Assembly: GCF_003417065.2 (NCBI RefSeq)
Contig: NZ_QVLT01000011.1
Span: forward strand, 62,001 to 126,000
Reading direction: 5' to 3'
DNA length: 64,000 nt
Source of the DNA: Hymenobacter lapidiphilus
GTDB lineage: Bacteria; Bacteroidota; Bacteroidia; Cytophagales; Hymenobacteraceae
Shown: positions 17,449 to 26,493 of the stretch, piece after piece
Layout: the number at the start of each line of letters is the position of its first letter
Position numbering within the stretch: the stretch's first letter is position 1
Made by a program: the position numbers and the translations under genes
The notes under the pieces: model-generated
The model's database searches: none
What the model saw: only the letters and a program-made list of their open reading frames with translations
What the model was told of the DNA's origin: nothing

Positions 17449-17615
17449 GATAGAGCTACGGATGCGGAGTTGAACGGAACGAGCGGGAAGCTGCTAAGAT
17501 AACCAGCCGGCCGGTTTTTTGGCTACTGCCGCTCCTGTAATCGTACCTTCGCGGCCCAAGGTTCCCGTTTTCAAGCCAGATTCTCCGGATTCCACTGGCG
17601 CCACTCCTGCTGCCG

Positions 17616-18089
17616 ATGCCCAACTCCCCTTACCAGCGCCTACTCGAACTGGCCTTTGCCGACCCGGCCGCCGCCGCTCAATACCTCACCCCGGCCACCC
17701 GCGAGGCCTACCACGTTTTCGGGCAGGCCGCCCCCGCCGATGTTGCTTACCGTTTCGAGCGGGTGCGGCTAGGCGTGGCCCTGGCGCTGCTGCGGCTGCT
17801 GGCTGAGCTGGGCGACATGGAGGAAGCCCGCCACGTACTTGATGTGCTGAAAAACGCGCTGCAGGCCCCATCCGTAGCCGGCATCGACAAGGCTATGCAG
17901 AAAGGTGCCACCACCTTCGACCGCCTTTACGCTAACCTCTACGTGAACGAAGACGGCGAGCAGGTGCTGCACCTGTTCGAGCGCACCCTCGACGCCGATA
18001 CCCAACGCCTGATGGACGATGTTATCCGGGAAGCACTGGAGCTGGCCCCGACGCTGGATTTCAGCCGCGAGGAGGAGGACGAAGACTAG
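17616..18089 (+). CDS. Hypothetical helical protein
   Basis: The 157-residue product starts MPNSPYQRLLELAFADPAAA. It is soluble and mostly helical by composition, with a middle segment GVALALLRLLAELGDMEEAR that could form one TPR-like helix pair. It ends in a run of acidic residues (SREEEDED). No family is recognised. Codon use (strong G/C third positions) is like the surrounding real genes. ATG 17616 is the first start in a good frame. It is followed within 10-40 bases by a small hairpin that may terminate it. Confidence 0.6.
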   Translation: MPNSPYQRLLELAFADPAAAAQYLTPATREAYHVFGQAAPADVAYRFERVRLGVALALLRLLAELGDMEEARHVLDVLKNALQAPSVAGIDKAMQKGATTFDRLYANLYVNEDGEQVLHLFERTLDADTQRLMDDVIREALELAPTLDFSREEEDED

Positions 18090-18097
18090 AAAGCTAA

Positions 18098-18140
18098 AAA
18101 ACAACGTCATGCAGCGCGCAGCGGAGAATGATGTTGTTTC
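18098..18140. repeat. Short hairpin, degenerate relative of the GTCAT family
   Basis: AAACAACGTCAT pairs with ATGATGTTGTTT (one mismatch) around a 17-base GC-rich centre. It lies directly after the 17616-18089 gene and could end its transcript. Confidence 0.5.
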
Positions 18141-18590
18141 TCAATTATACGTCCTGGCTTCTACTCTCTCAGATTCCTGTAGCAAGATTACCTACTGATT
18201 TTCCTGCTAAATCCCCTACGCTACTTGCTATTCTGGGGCTGATTTTACTGGTTACTGGCCTGACGATTCGCCGTAATGTGTCGGCTTTGGGAGCCTAACG
18301 TGGAGCGTTGTCAGCGGGTTGCTGGTGCTGCTCGGCATGGCTTTGAGTACCATTGTTCAGGTAAATGCCGGCAGGTGGGTGTGCAGACGCTGTTTGGGCA
18401 GGTGCAGACCCGGGCGCTGCTCAGTGGCCTGAGCGCGATGAATCCGCTGGTTGACATTACGCGCTTCGATACCAAAATCCATAACTACAATATGTCGGCC
18501 TTTCAGTCCGAAGGCCAACAAGGAAATTGTTCTTTCGCCCAACGCCAAAGTCATCATCATGGGGGAAGCAAAGTCACATAGGTCCTTATT
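18131..18590 (+). pseudogene. Decayed membrane-protein gene with several frameshifts
   Basis: No single frame is open, but protein-like stretches follow one another across frames. 18131-18298 encodes MLFLNYTSWLLLSQIPVARL and then the membrane helix LLAILGLILLVTGLTIRR before a stop. The next frame reads TWSVVSGLLVLLGMALSTIV, a second helix. Then comes VQTLFGQVQTRALLSGLSAM with NPLVDITRFDTKIHNYN. The last frame gives PKANKEIVLSPNAKVIIMGEA. At least three indels are needed to join them. This many breaks in about 450 bases suggests a true pseudogene rather than one sequencing error. The original family is not recognised; it was a small protein with at least two membrane helices and a conserved tail. 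Confidence 0.5.
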
Positions 18591-18605
18591 TCAGATAAGT
18601 AACCA

Positions 18606-18668
18606 CTATTGTATACAGCAGAAAAGGCCGTCCCGGATTCCGGGACGCTTTTCTGCTGTATACAATAG
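18606..18668 (-). terminator. Large perfect hairpin downstream of susD 1
   Basis: CTATTGTATACAGCAGAAAAG (18606-18626) is the exact reverse complement of 18648-18668, with an inner GTCCCGGATTCCGGGAC stem. It begins ten bases past the SusD stop at 18678 and is probably the end of the susCD transcript. Confidence 0.75.
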
Positions 18669-18677
18669 CAACGGCAG

Positions 18678-20156
18678 TTAATATCCTTCGTTTTGGGGCA
18701 GGGCGTTGCCCAGGTTGATTTCGTATTTCGGAATCGGCATAACCAGCGCCGGGGCATTGGCCGGAATGGCCGCCGTACCGGCACCGATGCTACGGCCCGA
18801 ACGCTTGTAATCATGCACCCGGAAGCCCTCAAAGGCAAACTCTAAGTCCCGCTCCTGCAGCACGCTTGCCAGCGTAACGTTGGCTAAGGGTGTAGCGCGG
18901 GCCCGGGTGCGGATGCGGTTGACATCGACCAGCGCCGTGGCGCCCACGCTGGTACCAAGTCGCAGGTTGGTTTCGGCCCGGATAAGGTACATTTCAGAAA
19001 GGCGTAGAATCGGAATGTTCTGCCCCGCGTTGTTCCATTTGTACGTGCGCAGGAAGCCCGCCCGACGGCCGGTACCTTCATAAATCAGAGAGGCCCCGAT
19101 TTGGGGGTTGAATCCCCGCTGGTCGTCGGCCCCGTACAGATCCACAAACGACTGATAGATGCGCACGTCGCCACGGCCACCGAAGCCGGCTGCGTTGCTC
19201 GAATAGAACGTAGCCAGACCATCGTTGGAGTTACCAGCGTTGTTCTGGTCGTTCTGCTGAATCTCGAACAGCACTTCCGACGAGTTCTTGTTGGTAAACG
19301 TGGAAACCGACGAGGCATTGAGCGAAGCGCCCGAATCGTTGATGACCTCGTTGGCCAAATCGCGGGCTGTCGCGTACTCACCGCGCTGCAGGTACACGCG
19401 CGCCAGAAACGCTTTGGCATCGTACTGATCGAAGCGGGTGCGGTCGTTGGCCTCGGGCAGCAGGTCCTGGGCAGCGGTCAGGTCGGCCAAAATTTGGGTA
19501 TAGGTTTCCTCCAGCGAGGAGCGGGCAATTCGCCGGGCGGCATCAGCCTCCGTTTTGTTGGCGCTCAGGTTGATTGGCAGCCCTGGCGTGGCCGTGGGCG
19601 CGGGCACGCCCAGCGCCGCGTTGGAGAAGGCCCCGGTGGTGCGGTAGGGCTGTGCATAGAGGCGGGCCAACTCAAAGTAGAGCATGCCACGTATCATGCG
19701 GGCTTCCCCCTCAATGCGCTGCTTATCGTCGGCATCGGCTACCACGGGCAGCGCATCTAGCACTAAGTTAACCAAGTTAATAGTCTGAAAATTCTGGTTC
19801 CAGGTGCGGTCGGCCTCCGTGTTTACATCGGTCATTTGCTTGCGCGATACCTCGCGGTAGCTCTGGAAGGTACCCTGCCAGCCGATGTAAGTGAAAGTGG
19901 CAGCCGTAGGCAGATCGGCCGCCAGCAAATCAGCCATCAGCAGCAGATTGGTACCATAGGACTGCGGCAGATCAAGGCGGGCATAAACGCCAGTTAGAGC
20001 CGATTGTACGCCCTCAGGCGTGCTGAGCGCCGTGGCAGCATCAACAGACTGCTGGGGCTCAATGTCCAGTTGTTTATCGCAGCCCAGCAGCCCTAGCGTG
20101 AGCAGAAGGGCCGTTGGAGCCACCAGTCGGCGGAATGAAACGGATATAGTTTTCAT
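18678..20156 (-). CDS. SusD/RagB-family nutrient-binding outer-membrane lipoprotein (pair 1)
   Basis: The 492-residue product starts MKTISVSFRRLVAPTALLLT and reaches the lipobox LLGC near residue 26, so it is anchored at the cell surface. Family marks are DKQLDIEPQQSVDAATAL after the lipid site, RMIRGMLYFELARLYAQPY near residues 152-171, and the C-terminal RNLEFAFEGFRVHDYKR-type block (here DLEFAFEGFRVHDYKRSGR). SusD proteins are the lid of a SusC transporter and bind the glycan or peptide first. The substrate cannot be deduced because no glycosidase or peptidase lies in the same operon. It follows the SusC gene with a 32-base spacer and is probably co-transcribed. Confidence 0.94.
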   Translation of the reverse strand: MKTISVSFRRLVAPTALLLTLGLLGCDKQLDIEPQQSVDAATALSTPEGVQSALTGVYARLDLPQSYGTNLLLMADLLAADLPTAATFTYIGWQGTFQSYREVSRKQMTDVNTEADRTWNQNFQTINLVNLVLDALPVVADADDKQRIEGEARMIRGMLYFELARLYAQPYRTTGAFSNAALGVPAPTATPGLPINLSANKTEADAARRIARSSLEETYTQILADLTAAQDLLPEANDRTRFDQYDAKAFLARVYLQRGEYATARDLANEVINDSGASLNASSVSTFTNKNSSEVLFEIQQNDQNNAGNSNDGLATFYSSNAAGFGGRGDVRIYQSFVDLYGADDQRGFNPQIGASLIYEGTGRRAGFLRTYKWNNAGQNIPILRLSEMYLIRAETNLRLGTSVGATALVDVNRIRTRARATPLANVTLASVLQERDLEFAFEGFRVHDYKRSGRSIGAGTAAIPANAPALVMPIPKYEINLGNALPQNEGY

Positions 20157-20188
20157 GGTCGAAAGTCAAAGCAAAAAACGTGAAAGGC

Positions 20189-23170
20189 CTAAAATCCCAG
20201 GTTGAACCCGATGATCCAGGTTTTAGCCAGCGGCGGCGTATAGAAGTCATGCCCAAGCAAGTAGCTGGGGCGGCCGAACGCCGTGGTGTTTACTTCTGGG
20301 TCGTAGCCATCATAGTTGGTGATGGTGAACAGGTTTTGGGCCGTCACGTACACCCGCGCCGACCGAACACCACCGACCTTCAGCAGACTGGCAGGCAGCG
20401 TGTAACCCAGCGTCACGTTTTTGAACCGGAAGAAGGAGCCGCCCGAAATCCAGCGCGAAGAAGGCGCCGTGCCATTTCCGTCGTAGAGGCGCGCCTGTGG
20501 GACACTGGTCATGTCGCCAGGATTCTGCCAGCGCTTCAGCTGGTCGAGGGTCTGGTTGTCGAAGTAGTCGCCGTTGACTGACTGGAACACTCCGCCAATA
20601 TTATAAATGTCGTTGCCCGAAACGAATTGGTTGAGAATGCTTAGCTCGAAGCCTTTGAAGCTGAAAGTATTCGTCAGACCGCCCGTGAAGTCAGGGTTGG
20701 GGTCGCCCAGCTTCTGCTCAACCGCAGCCGAGTAGTCGTTGGTAGTGCCCCCGTCGGCCGTGTAGTAGAGGGCGTCGCCGTTATCTGGGTCAGCACCGGC
20801 AAATTTCTTACCCCAGAACACGCCAATCGGTTCCCCTTCCCGCACCCGGCCCAGGTTACGGCCGCCGGCAATAATTTCCTGCCCGTTAAGGTTGGTAATC
20901 TCATTGCGGTTGATGCTCAGGTTAAAGTTGGTCTGCCACTTAAAATCCTTGTCCAGGTTGCGGGTGTTGAGGCTGAACTCGATGCCCCGGTTACGCAAAT
21001 CGCCGATGTTGCGCGTCACGACAGGATACCCACCGGTGTAAGGCAGCTGCAGGTCGAGCAGCAGGTCGTTGGTGATTTTCTCGTACACATCCACTTCGCC
21101 CGAGATACGGCCGTCGAGGAACCCAAACTCCACCCCAATATCTGCCTGGGTGGTTGTTTCCCAAGTCAGGTCGGGGTTGCCCAGGCCAGTAGGCTGAATA
21201 CCGGCCACATCAGCATAAGGAACAGCCGAGTACAAGCGCCGCGACGAGAAGTTGCCGATTTCGGAGTTACCCGTTAAACCATAGCTACCCCTGATTTTGA
21301 GGAACGAGAGAACATTATTGTCCTGCAGGAAACCTTCGTCCGAAATGATCCAGCCCAGCGAAGCAGCCGGGAACACCCCATACTGGTTGCCGGGGCTGAA
21401 GCGCGACGATCCATCAAGGCGGGCGCTGACCGAGGCCAGGTAGCGGTTGCGGAACGTGTAGTTGACGCGCGTCAGGTACGAGAGGAATGTATAGCCGGTA
21501 CCGGCACTGCTGGCTGCCGTGATGCGGGCGGCCGATGCAATACGCTTGAATTGGTCATTGGGAAAGCCCCGTCCTTCGGAGGAGTTGTTCTGCTGGTCGA
21601 AGCGCTGGAACGAGAAACCGCCCAGAGCCTCAAGCGTGTGCTCTTCGCCCAAGGTTTTAAGCCAAGTAACAGTGTTGTTGGTGGTATAATTGATGCCCTG
21701 AAGTTGGTTTTGGTAGCCGTAACCGGTTGGTGCCCCATCTTCGGTATAAAGGCCCTGGTAAATCCGCTCGTTGAGATTGAGGAAGTCGTAGCCGTTTTCG
21801 GTCCGGAAAGTCAGCCCCTTGATGGGTTCGTAAGCCAACGACACATTGCCGAACGAGCGGTAGTTGCCGGAGCGGTTCTCGGCGTTATCTACCTGCAACA
21901 ACGCATTATAGTAGAGTGTGTTGCGGTTGAGACCGGTTGGATCGGTGACATCGATGTTCGACTGAATGGGCGGTAGTGCGTTGAGCTGCACCGGGTTGGA
22001 GAAGGCGTTGTCGTCGGCTACCCGGTCGTTGACGGAGCGGGTGAGCGAGAGGTTGAGTCCGATGCGCACCTTTTCGCTCAGCGAGTGGTCGAGATTGGCC
22101 CGCAACGACCCGCGACGGTAGCGGTTGCCGATGATGATACCTTCCTGGTCGCTGTAGGAGCCGCTCAGGAAAAAGCGCGTTTTAGCGTCGCCTCCCGATA
22201 CACTCACATCATACTGCTGCACCGAGCCCTTACGGAATGCCAGATCTGACCAAGGTGTATCGAATGGTGAGTCGAAGTCAAGTCCATTCTCCTCAAACGC
22301 CTCGGCCGGGTTGGTATAGCCCACGTTGGTGGCGGCTTCGGCGAATAGCTCCTTGTACTGATCCGCGTTCAGAAACTTGCGCAGCTTGGTTGCTTCCGAC
22401 CGCCCGTAGTAGGCTCCCACACTCACGCGCGTGTCGCCGGCGCGGCCCCGCTTGGTGGTCACCAGCACCACGCCATTGGAAGCGCGCGACCCATAAATAG
22501 CCGACGAAGCGGCATCTTTCAGAATCGTGATGCTTTCAATGTCGCTGGGGTTGATGTCAGCCAACGGGTTAAGCGGCTCACCCGAGGCCGAGCCCACGTC
22601 CTGTGACGTGACGGGAATACCGTCTATTACATAAAGTGGCTGGTTGGAGGCCGTGATGGAAGAAGAACCCCGCACCCGAATCTGCACCCCGGCACCCAGC
22701 TTGCCGCTGGTCTGGTTGATCTGCACGCCCGGCGTACGTCCCTGAATAGCCTGCTCAAAGCTGACCACAGGTACGTTCTCTACGTCTTTGCTTCCGAGCT
22801 GGGTTACTGCCCCAGTCAGCTCGCGTTTCACCTGCGTACCGTACCCTACAATGATGGCTTCGCCGAGTTGGGTAGCGTTGGTTTTGAGCGTGACGGCCAC
22901 GCTGGACTGGCTACCTACTGCTACATTTTGAGTTTCGAAGCCAATGGAGCTAACCGTTAGCGTGGCGCCGGGTTGCACTGCTAAGGTAAAAGAGCCACCA
23001 GCATCGGTACTTGTACCGTTGGATGTGCCCTGCTCCAGAACCGTTACTCCCGGCAAACCCGCGCCGGTAGCATCTGTTACGCGGCCGCTCACGGCGCGGG
23101 TCTGTCCAACGGCCGTGCCAGCAGTCAGCAGCAATCCTCCCATCAGAGGGAATAAGTAGTTTTTTCTCAT
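20189..23170 (-). CDS. SusC/RagA-family TonB-linked outer-membrane transporter (pair 1)
   Basis: The 993-residue product has the signal peptide MRKNYLFPLMGGLLLTAGTA. A carboxypeptidase-like beta-sandwich follows (SGRVTDATGAGLPGVTVLEQ, about 28-110). The plug contains VIVGYGTQVKRELTGAV and the SusC hallmark ADINPSDIESITILKDAAS, then AIYGSRASNGVVLVTTKRG. The rest is a 22-strand barrel with YxDLDLRxF-type strand motifs, ending in FNLGF. It moves ligand captured by SusD into the periplasm using TonB energy. No TonB-box sigma/anti-sigma pair lies nearby. Length is at the normal SusC value. The start is the first ATG of the signal peptide. Confidence 0.95.
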   Translation of the reverse strand: MRKNYLFPLMGGLLLTAGTAVGQTRAVSGRVTDATGAGLPGVTVLEQGTSNGTSTDAGGSFTLAVQPGATLTVSSIGFETQNVAVGSQSSVAVTLKTNATQLGEAIIVGYGTQVKRELTGAVTQLGSKDVENVPVVSFEQAIQGRTPGVQINQTSGKLGAGVQIRVRGSSSITASNQPLYVIDGIPVTSQDVGSASGEPLNPLADINPSDIESITILKDAASSAIYGSRASNGVVLVTTKRGRAGDTRVSVGAYYGRSEATKLRKFLNADQYKELFAEAATNVGYTNPAEAFEENGLDFDSPFDTPWSDLAFRKGSVQQYDVSVSGGDAKTRFFLSGSYSDQEGIIIGNRYRRGSLRANLDHSLSEKVRIGLNLSLTRSVNDRVADDNAFSNPVQLNALPPIQSNIDVTDPTGLNRNTLYYNALLQVDNAENRSGNYRSFGNVSLAYEPIKGLTFRTENGYDFLNLNERIYQGLYTEDGAPTGYGYQNQLQGINYTTNNTVTWLKTLGEEHTLEALGGFSFQRFDQQNNSSEGRGFPNDQFKRIASAARITAASSAGTGYTFLSYLTRVNYTFRNRYLASVSARLDGSSRFSPGNQYGVFPAASLGWIISDEGFLQDNNVLSFLKIRGSYGLTGNSEIGNFSSRRLYSAVPYADVAGIQPTGLGNPDLTWETTTQADIGVEFGFLDGRISGEVDVYEKITNDLLLDLQLPYTGGYPVVTRNIGDLRNRGIEFSLNTRNLDKDFKWQTNFNLSINRNEITNLNGQEIIAGGRNLGRVREGEPIGVFWGKKFAGADPDNGDALYYTADGGTTNDYSAAVEQKLGDPNPDFTGGLTNTFSFKGFELSILNQFVSGNDIYNIGGVFQSVNGDYFDNQTLDQLKRWQNPGDMTSVPQARLYDGNGTAPSSRWISGGSFFRFKNVTLGYTLPASLLKVGGVRSARVYVTAQNLFTITNYDGYDPEVNTTAFGRPSYLLGHDFYTPPLAKTWIIGFNLGF

Positions 23171-23452
23171 GCGGAGGACCTCCCAGAGAGGCAGCTAAAG
23201 TGAAGCAGCCACAGCATCGGGGCGGGGCCGGGGCGCAATGCCGGGCGCTGCTGCCGAGACCAAAATCCAACCACTGAAGTGGTCTGGATTCTGAGAGGAC
23301 TGCAAGGTATCTGCAATAAGCAATATATTTTATCAAAAACGCAACTGTTTTAGGCTCAACTACTCATATTTATGGCCAAACGCCGCCCGCTACCTACCTT
23401 TACTTCCATTGCCCGCCAGCTCGTGCGGGCTGTCATTCTTGCCGATTACTTA

Positions 23453-24622
23453 ATGCCCGATATTCAGTTTATCACGGACGCATCGGCCGTGGCCGACGCG
23501 GCCCGCAACCTGCACCAAAGCACCCGCGTTGCCCTCGACCTGGAGTTCGACGACATGCGCTACCGCTACGGCCGCCATCTGGCCCTGATTCAGGTGTTCG
23601 ATGGCCAGACCGTTTACCTGATTGACCCACTGGAGCTGGAGAACGAGGCCCTGGACCTGGAACCGCTTTGGCAGGTGCTGCGTGACCCGGCCATTACCAC
23701 CGTGTTTCACAGCTGTAAATCCGATATTCTGCTGCTCGACGAGCTCTACGGCGTACACGTGCGCAACATCGTGGATACCAGTGTGCAGCACACGCTGCTG
23801 GCCGAAGCCGACAACAACATCTCGCTGGGCCGCCTCATTCAGGAGGAGTTGGGCCTGGAGGTGGACAAAGGCGAGCAGAAATCGAACTGGCTCAAGCGCC
23901 CCCTCACCGAGGCCCAGAAGCAGTACGCGGCCAACGACGTGCTGTATCTGTTCGAGCTAACTGACCGGCTCAGCACCAAGCTGGCCGCCCTGGGCCGCAC
24001 GAGTTGGGCCGAGCAGGAAAACGAGGCTCTTGAAGAAGTGCGCTACTCGCGCGACGAGCGGCCCTACATGCGCTTGGCCGGCAAATACCGCATTCAGCCC
24101 ATCGAGCTGCCCATGTTCCGCGACCTATTTATGCTGCGCGATGAGGTAGCCCGCCATATCGACCGGCCGTCGTACATGATTGCCAGCAACGACCGGCTGG
24201 CCGAGCTCACGCGCCTGCCCGTTACCAGCACCGGCCACCTGCGCAACGCCAACGGCCTGCACCCCGAGCTCAAGCGCGGCACCTTCGCCGACCGCCTTGT
24301 GGCCCTGAGCCAGGAGGACCGGGCGCCCGAGCCGCCACTGCCCGCCGACCGGCGCGGCTTCCCGTCGCGCCGCCGCCTGAGCGGGGCCAAAGCCGCCGAG
24401 GCCGACGCCCGTGAAGCCCTGCTGACCACGCTCAAAACCCAACTGGCTGCCGACCACAGCCCTATCATGGCCAACCTCGTGCTCAGTAACCGCCTCATCA
24501 ACGACATCATCGAGCAGGGCGCCGACCAGGTCCTGCGCCCCTGGCAGCACCAGCTACTCGCCGAAACCGCCCAGCAGCATAACCTGGATTTTGCCCGCAT
24601 TGCGGCACCCTTCGAGAAGTAA
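23453..24622 (+). CDS. rnd: Ribonuclease D-type 3'-5' exoribonuclease with HRDC domain
   Basis: The 389-residue product has the DEDDy exonuclease set: D29 and E31 in ALDLEFDDM, D91 in HSCKSDILLL, and Y158 with D162 in QYAANDVLYL. These residues bind the two metal ions that cleave 3' RNA ends. An HRDC-like domain follows from about residue 215 (LFMLRDEVARHIDRPSYMIA, then LTRLPVTSTGHL). In E. coli RNase D trims tRNA precursors. ATG 23453 (MPDIQFITDAS) fits the family. The frame stays open 27 codons further up to ATG 23372, but that leader is not conserved in type. Transcription is probably monocistronic. Confidence 0.92.
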   Translation: MPDIQFITDASAVADAARNLHQSTRVALDLEFDDMRYRYGRHLALIQVFDGQTVYLIDPLELENEALDLEPLWQVLRDPAITTVFHSCKSDILLLDELYGVHVRNIVDTSVQHTLLAEADNNISLGRLIQEELGLEVDKGEQKSNWLKRPLTEAQKQYAANDVLYLFELTDRLSTKLAALGRTSWAEQENEALEEVRYSRDERPYMRLAGKYRIQPIELPMFRDLFMLRDEVARHIDRPSYMIASNDRLAELTRLPVTSTGHLRNANGLHPELKRGTFADRLVALSQEDRAPEPPLPADRRGFPSRRRLSGAKAAEADAREALLTTLKTQLAADHSPIMANLVLSNRLINDIIEQGADQVLRPWQHQLLAETAQQHNLDFARIAAPFEK

Positions 24623-24642
24623 GACAGGAGAAGTAAGGGGTG

Positions 24643-24686
24643 AGACGACTTTTTGTTGACCCAAAAAAGTCAACAGAAAGTCGTCT
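24643..24686. terminator. Hairpin between rnd and the formyltransferase gene
   Basis: AGACGACTTTTTGTTGAC (24643-24660) pairs with GTCAACAGAAAGTCGTCT (24669-24686), leaving one mismatch and an A-rich loop. No T tract follows, so it may be a rho-dependent or bidirectional end of rnd transcription. Confidence 0.5.
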
Positions 24687-24737
24687 GAAGTGGGCTAGTT
24701 AAGACGGGCAGCGAGACGTCTTGGCTTCCGCTGCTAC

Positions 24738-24881
24738 TTACTGCACCAGTTCGAGCCCATATACTCCAATCAAGCTGCCATAGCTCACAGCCCGTTTCGA
24801 CTGCACAATCCCAAAACCACGGATTAGTGGCTGAGCGCAACTATTCAACTGCCGGCTGAACAGTCCCCAATCCTTTTATCT
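24738..24881 (-). pseudogene. C-terminal remnant of an unidentified protein gene
   Basis: On the minus strand a frame different from the formyltransferase gene reads KDWGLFSRQLNSCAQ, PLIRGFGIVQSKRAVS and YGSLIGVYGLELVQ before a TAA at 24740-24738. The ending looks like a natural protein C-terminus of an enzyme domain, not random sequence. It has no start codon, and its first part overlaps the last codons of the formyltransferase in another frame. I read it as the tail of an older gene whose front was replaced when the present operon was joined here. The parent family is not certain. Confidence 0.35.
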
Positions 24882-25548
24882 CTTGCCAGAAAGCTTCATC
24901 TAGCTGCGATGAGTTGAAGCACAGTCTTGGAGAAAACAGGATTGAGTGCGGCCAATTTGCTGCCGATATTAGCGGTAGCGGCTCCCTTCCAGCCTGTGTT
25001 AGCAGCCCCTGCAGCAGCACCAGCCCCGCTCCCCGAAATACCAGCTCGTACACTTCTTCTAACGTGTCACGCTGCCAGTCCACGCCCAATGCGAATTGAG
25101 CCAGGCATCGCCCGTTGTCAACTTCTTCCTCCACTTCGTGGCAGGTTGCCCCGATAATGCTCAGGTTTAACGCTTTGGCCTGGGCCACTGTTTCCATACC
25201 AATAACTCCTTTGAATGCCGGCAGCAGCGAATAATGCAGATTGATAAAACTACCGGGGGGGAGCAGGGCCAGCGTTTCAGCATCAATTATTTTATGAATG
25301 TTTGTTACGACAAAATCGGGAGCGGCTTCCAGCAGCGCTTCTCGTAAAGCGAAGGGGCTTTTGCGCGTATAGGCTAGTTGTTTTGCCGGCAGACCAACCG
25401 ACCGGGCATAGTCAAGACCACCACAAGGACGGTCTGCTAGCACGGCTACTATATCTAAGCCCAGTTGTAGCCGTTGGTTGGCCTGATGAACAACCTTAAG
25501 TGTTCCGCCGTTGCCGGAGATTAAAAACACTATCCTGACTGATTTCAT
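24841..25548 (-). CDS. PurN-like formyltransferase in a glycan operon
   Basis: The 235-residue product has a formyltransferase fold. ISGNGGTLKVV (10-20) replaces the PurN phosphate loop. FINLHYSLLPAFKG supplies N103 and H105, and EEVDNG supplies D144. These match the catalytic Asn, His and Asp of E. coli PurN (N106, H108, D144). The substrate-specific parts differ from true GAR formyltransferases. It ends an operon with a WbqC gene and an ArnC-like glycosyltransferase, starting six bases after the GT stop. I infer N-formylation of an amino sugar for a surface glycan, as in Arn and Vio pathways, rather than purine synthesis. The 10-formyl-THF site is inferred from the fold only. Confidence 0.75.
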   Translation of the reverse strand: MKSVRIVFLISGNGGTLKVVHQANQRLQLGLDIVAVLADRPCGGLDYARSVGLPAKQLAYTRKSPFALREALLEAAPDFVVTNIHKIIDAETLALLPPGSFINLHYSLLPAFKGVIGMETVAQAKALNLSIIGATCHEVEEEVDNGRCLAQFALGVDWQRDTLEEVYELVFRGAGLVLLQGLLTQAGREPLPLISAANWPHSILFSPRLCFNSSQLDEAFWQEIKGLGTVQPAVE

Positions 25549-25554
25549 AGTGGC

Positions 25555-26493
25555 TTAATTTACAAATGTTTCTCGCTCTACAAAATTAGGCCGGCGGGTA
25601 GTTTTCAAATTGATGCGGTGAATGTATTCGCCCAAAATACCCATTCCCAGTAAAAGTAACCCCACGCCAAAACCTAGCATGATGATGAGGTTTGGAAAGC
25701 CTGGAGTCAAATCATTTAAAAATAACTCGCGAGCCAGAATATATAGTGAATAAGTTGTCATGAGCACAAACACCACCACGGAAGTGAGCGAAAGCAGCCG
25801 CACCGGCAGGTCCGAAAACGTCACGAAAATATTGATGGAGTGCTCAATGAGTTTGCCAACCGTGTAGGAGCTTTGTCTGGCGGCCCGTTCGTGATGCCCA
25901 ACGGTAACCACGCCCACACTTTGGGTTATCCAGGTCAGGTAACCATCCAAGAAAGTATACGAGTTGGTCATATCCAGGCAATAACGGGCAATGGCGGCCC
26001 GAATCAGCCGGAAGGCCGTAAAATCGGGGTGCAGGCCCGGAATACCTATTGCTAGCAGCTTCTTGAGCATCCGGGAGGTAAAATTCCGGAAGCCACTGTG
26101 TTGTAAAGCGTCGTAGCGGCCATATACCACATCATAATCGCCTTCAGTCTGCTTGGCAAGCAGCAGCCCAACGTCGGCCGGACTATGTTGTAAGTCCTCG
26201 TCCATCGTAACGATAAAATCGCTCTGGGCATGTGAAAAGCCGCAAATCAGGGCATTGTGCTGACCGAAGTTGCGGGCCAAACGCACAATCTTTACCCGTT
26301 CGGAACCAAACTCGGCCTGTACTTCCTGCATCACGCACCACGAATGGTCAGGACCGCAGTCGTTCACAAAAATAACTTCATAGCTCAGCCCGGCAGCACA
26401 GAAAAACTGGTCTAGTTGCTGGGTCAGTGGGCGGATGGTGTCCTGCCCGCGGTAGGTGGGCACCACCACCGAGTACTGTAGTCGGACGTACAT
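25555..26493 (-). CDS. ArnC/GtrB-type membrane glycosyltransferase (GT2)
   Basis: The 312-residue product starts YSVVVPTYRGQDTI, the GT2 nucleotide-sugar site. The metal-binding motif is MDEDLQHSP (97-105), preceded by LARNFGQHNALICGFSHAQSD. Two membrane helices near the C-terminus (about 230-252 and 268-290) follow a SYTVGKLIEHSINIFVTFSD segment. This is the layout of enzymes that load a sugar from UDP or dTDP onto undecaprenyl phosphate on the inner face of the membrane (ArnC, GtrB). Its ATG overlaps the WbqC stop as TGATG, so translation is coupled. A formyltransferase lies six bases downstream. Confidence 0.88.
   Translation of the reverse strand: MYVRLQYSVVVPTYRGQDTIRPLTQQLDQFFCAAGLSYEVIFVNDCGPDHSWCVMQEVQAEFGSERVKIVRLARNFGQHNALICGFSHAQSDFIVTMDEDLQHSPADVGLLLAKQTEGDYDVVYGRYDALQHSGFRNFTSRMLKKLLAIGIPGLHPDFTAFRLIRAAIARYCLDMTNSYTFLDGYLTWITQSVGVVTVGHHERAARQSSYTVGKLIEHSINIFVTFSDLPVRLLSLTSVVVFVLMTTYSLYILARELFLNDLTPGFPNLIIMLGFGVGLLLLGMGILGEYIHRINLKTTRRPNFVERETFVN

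Noticed and set aside
24730-24770. tRNA-like TTCGAGCCC segment
   Set aside because: No acceptor, D or anticodon arms can be formed around it. It lies in the remnant coding frame.
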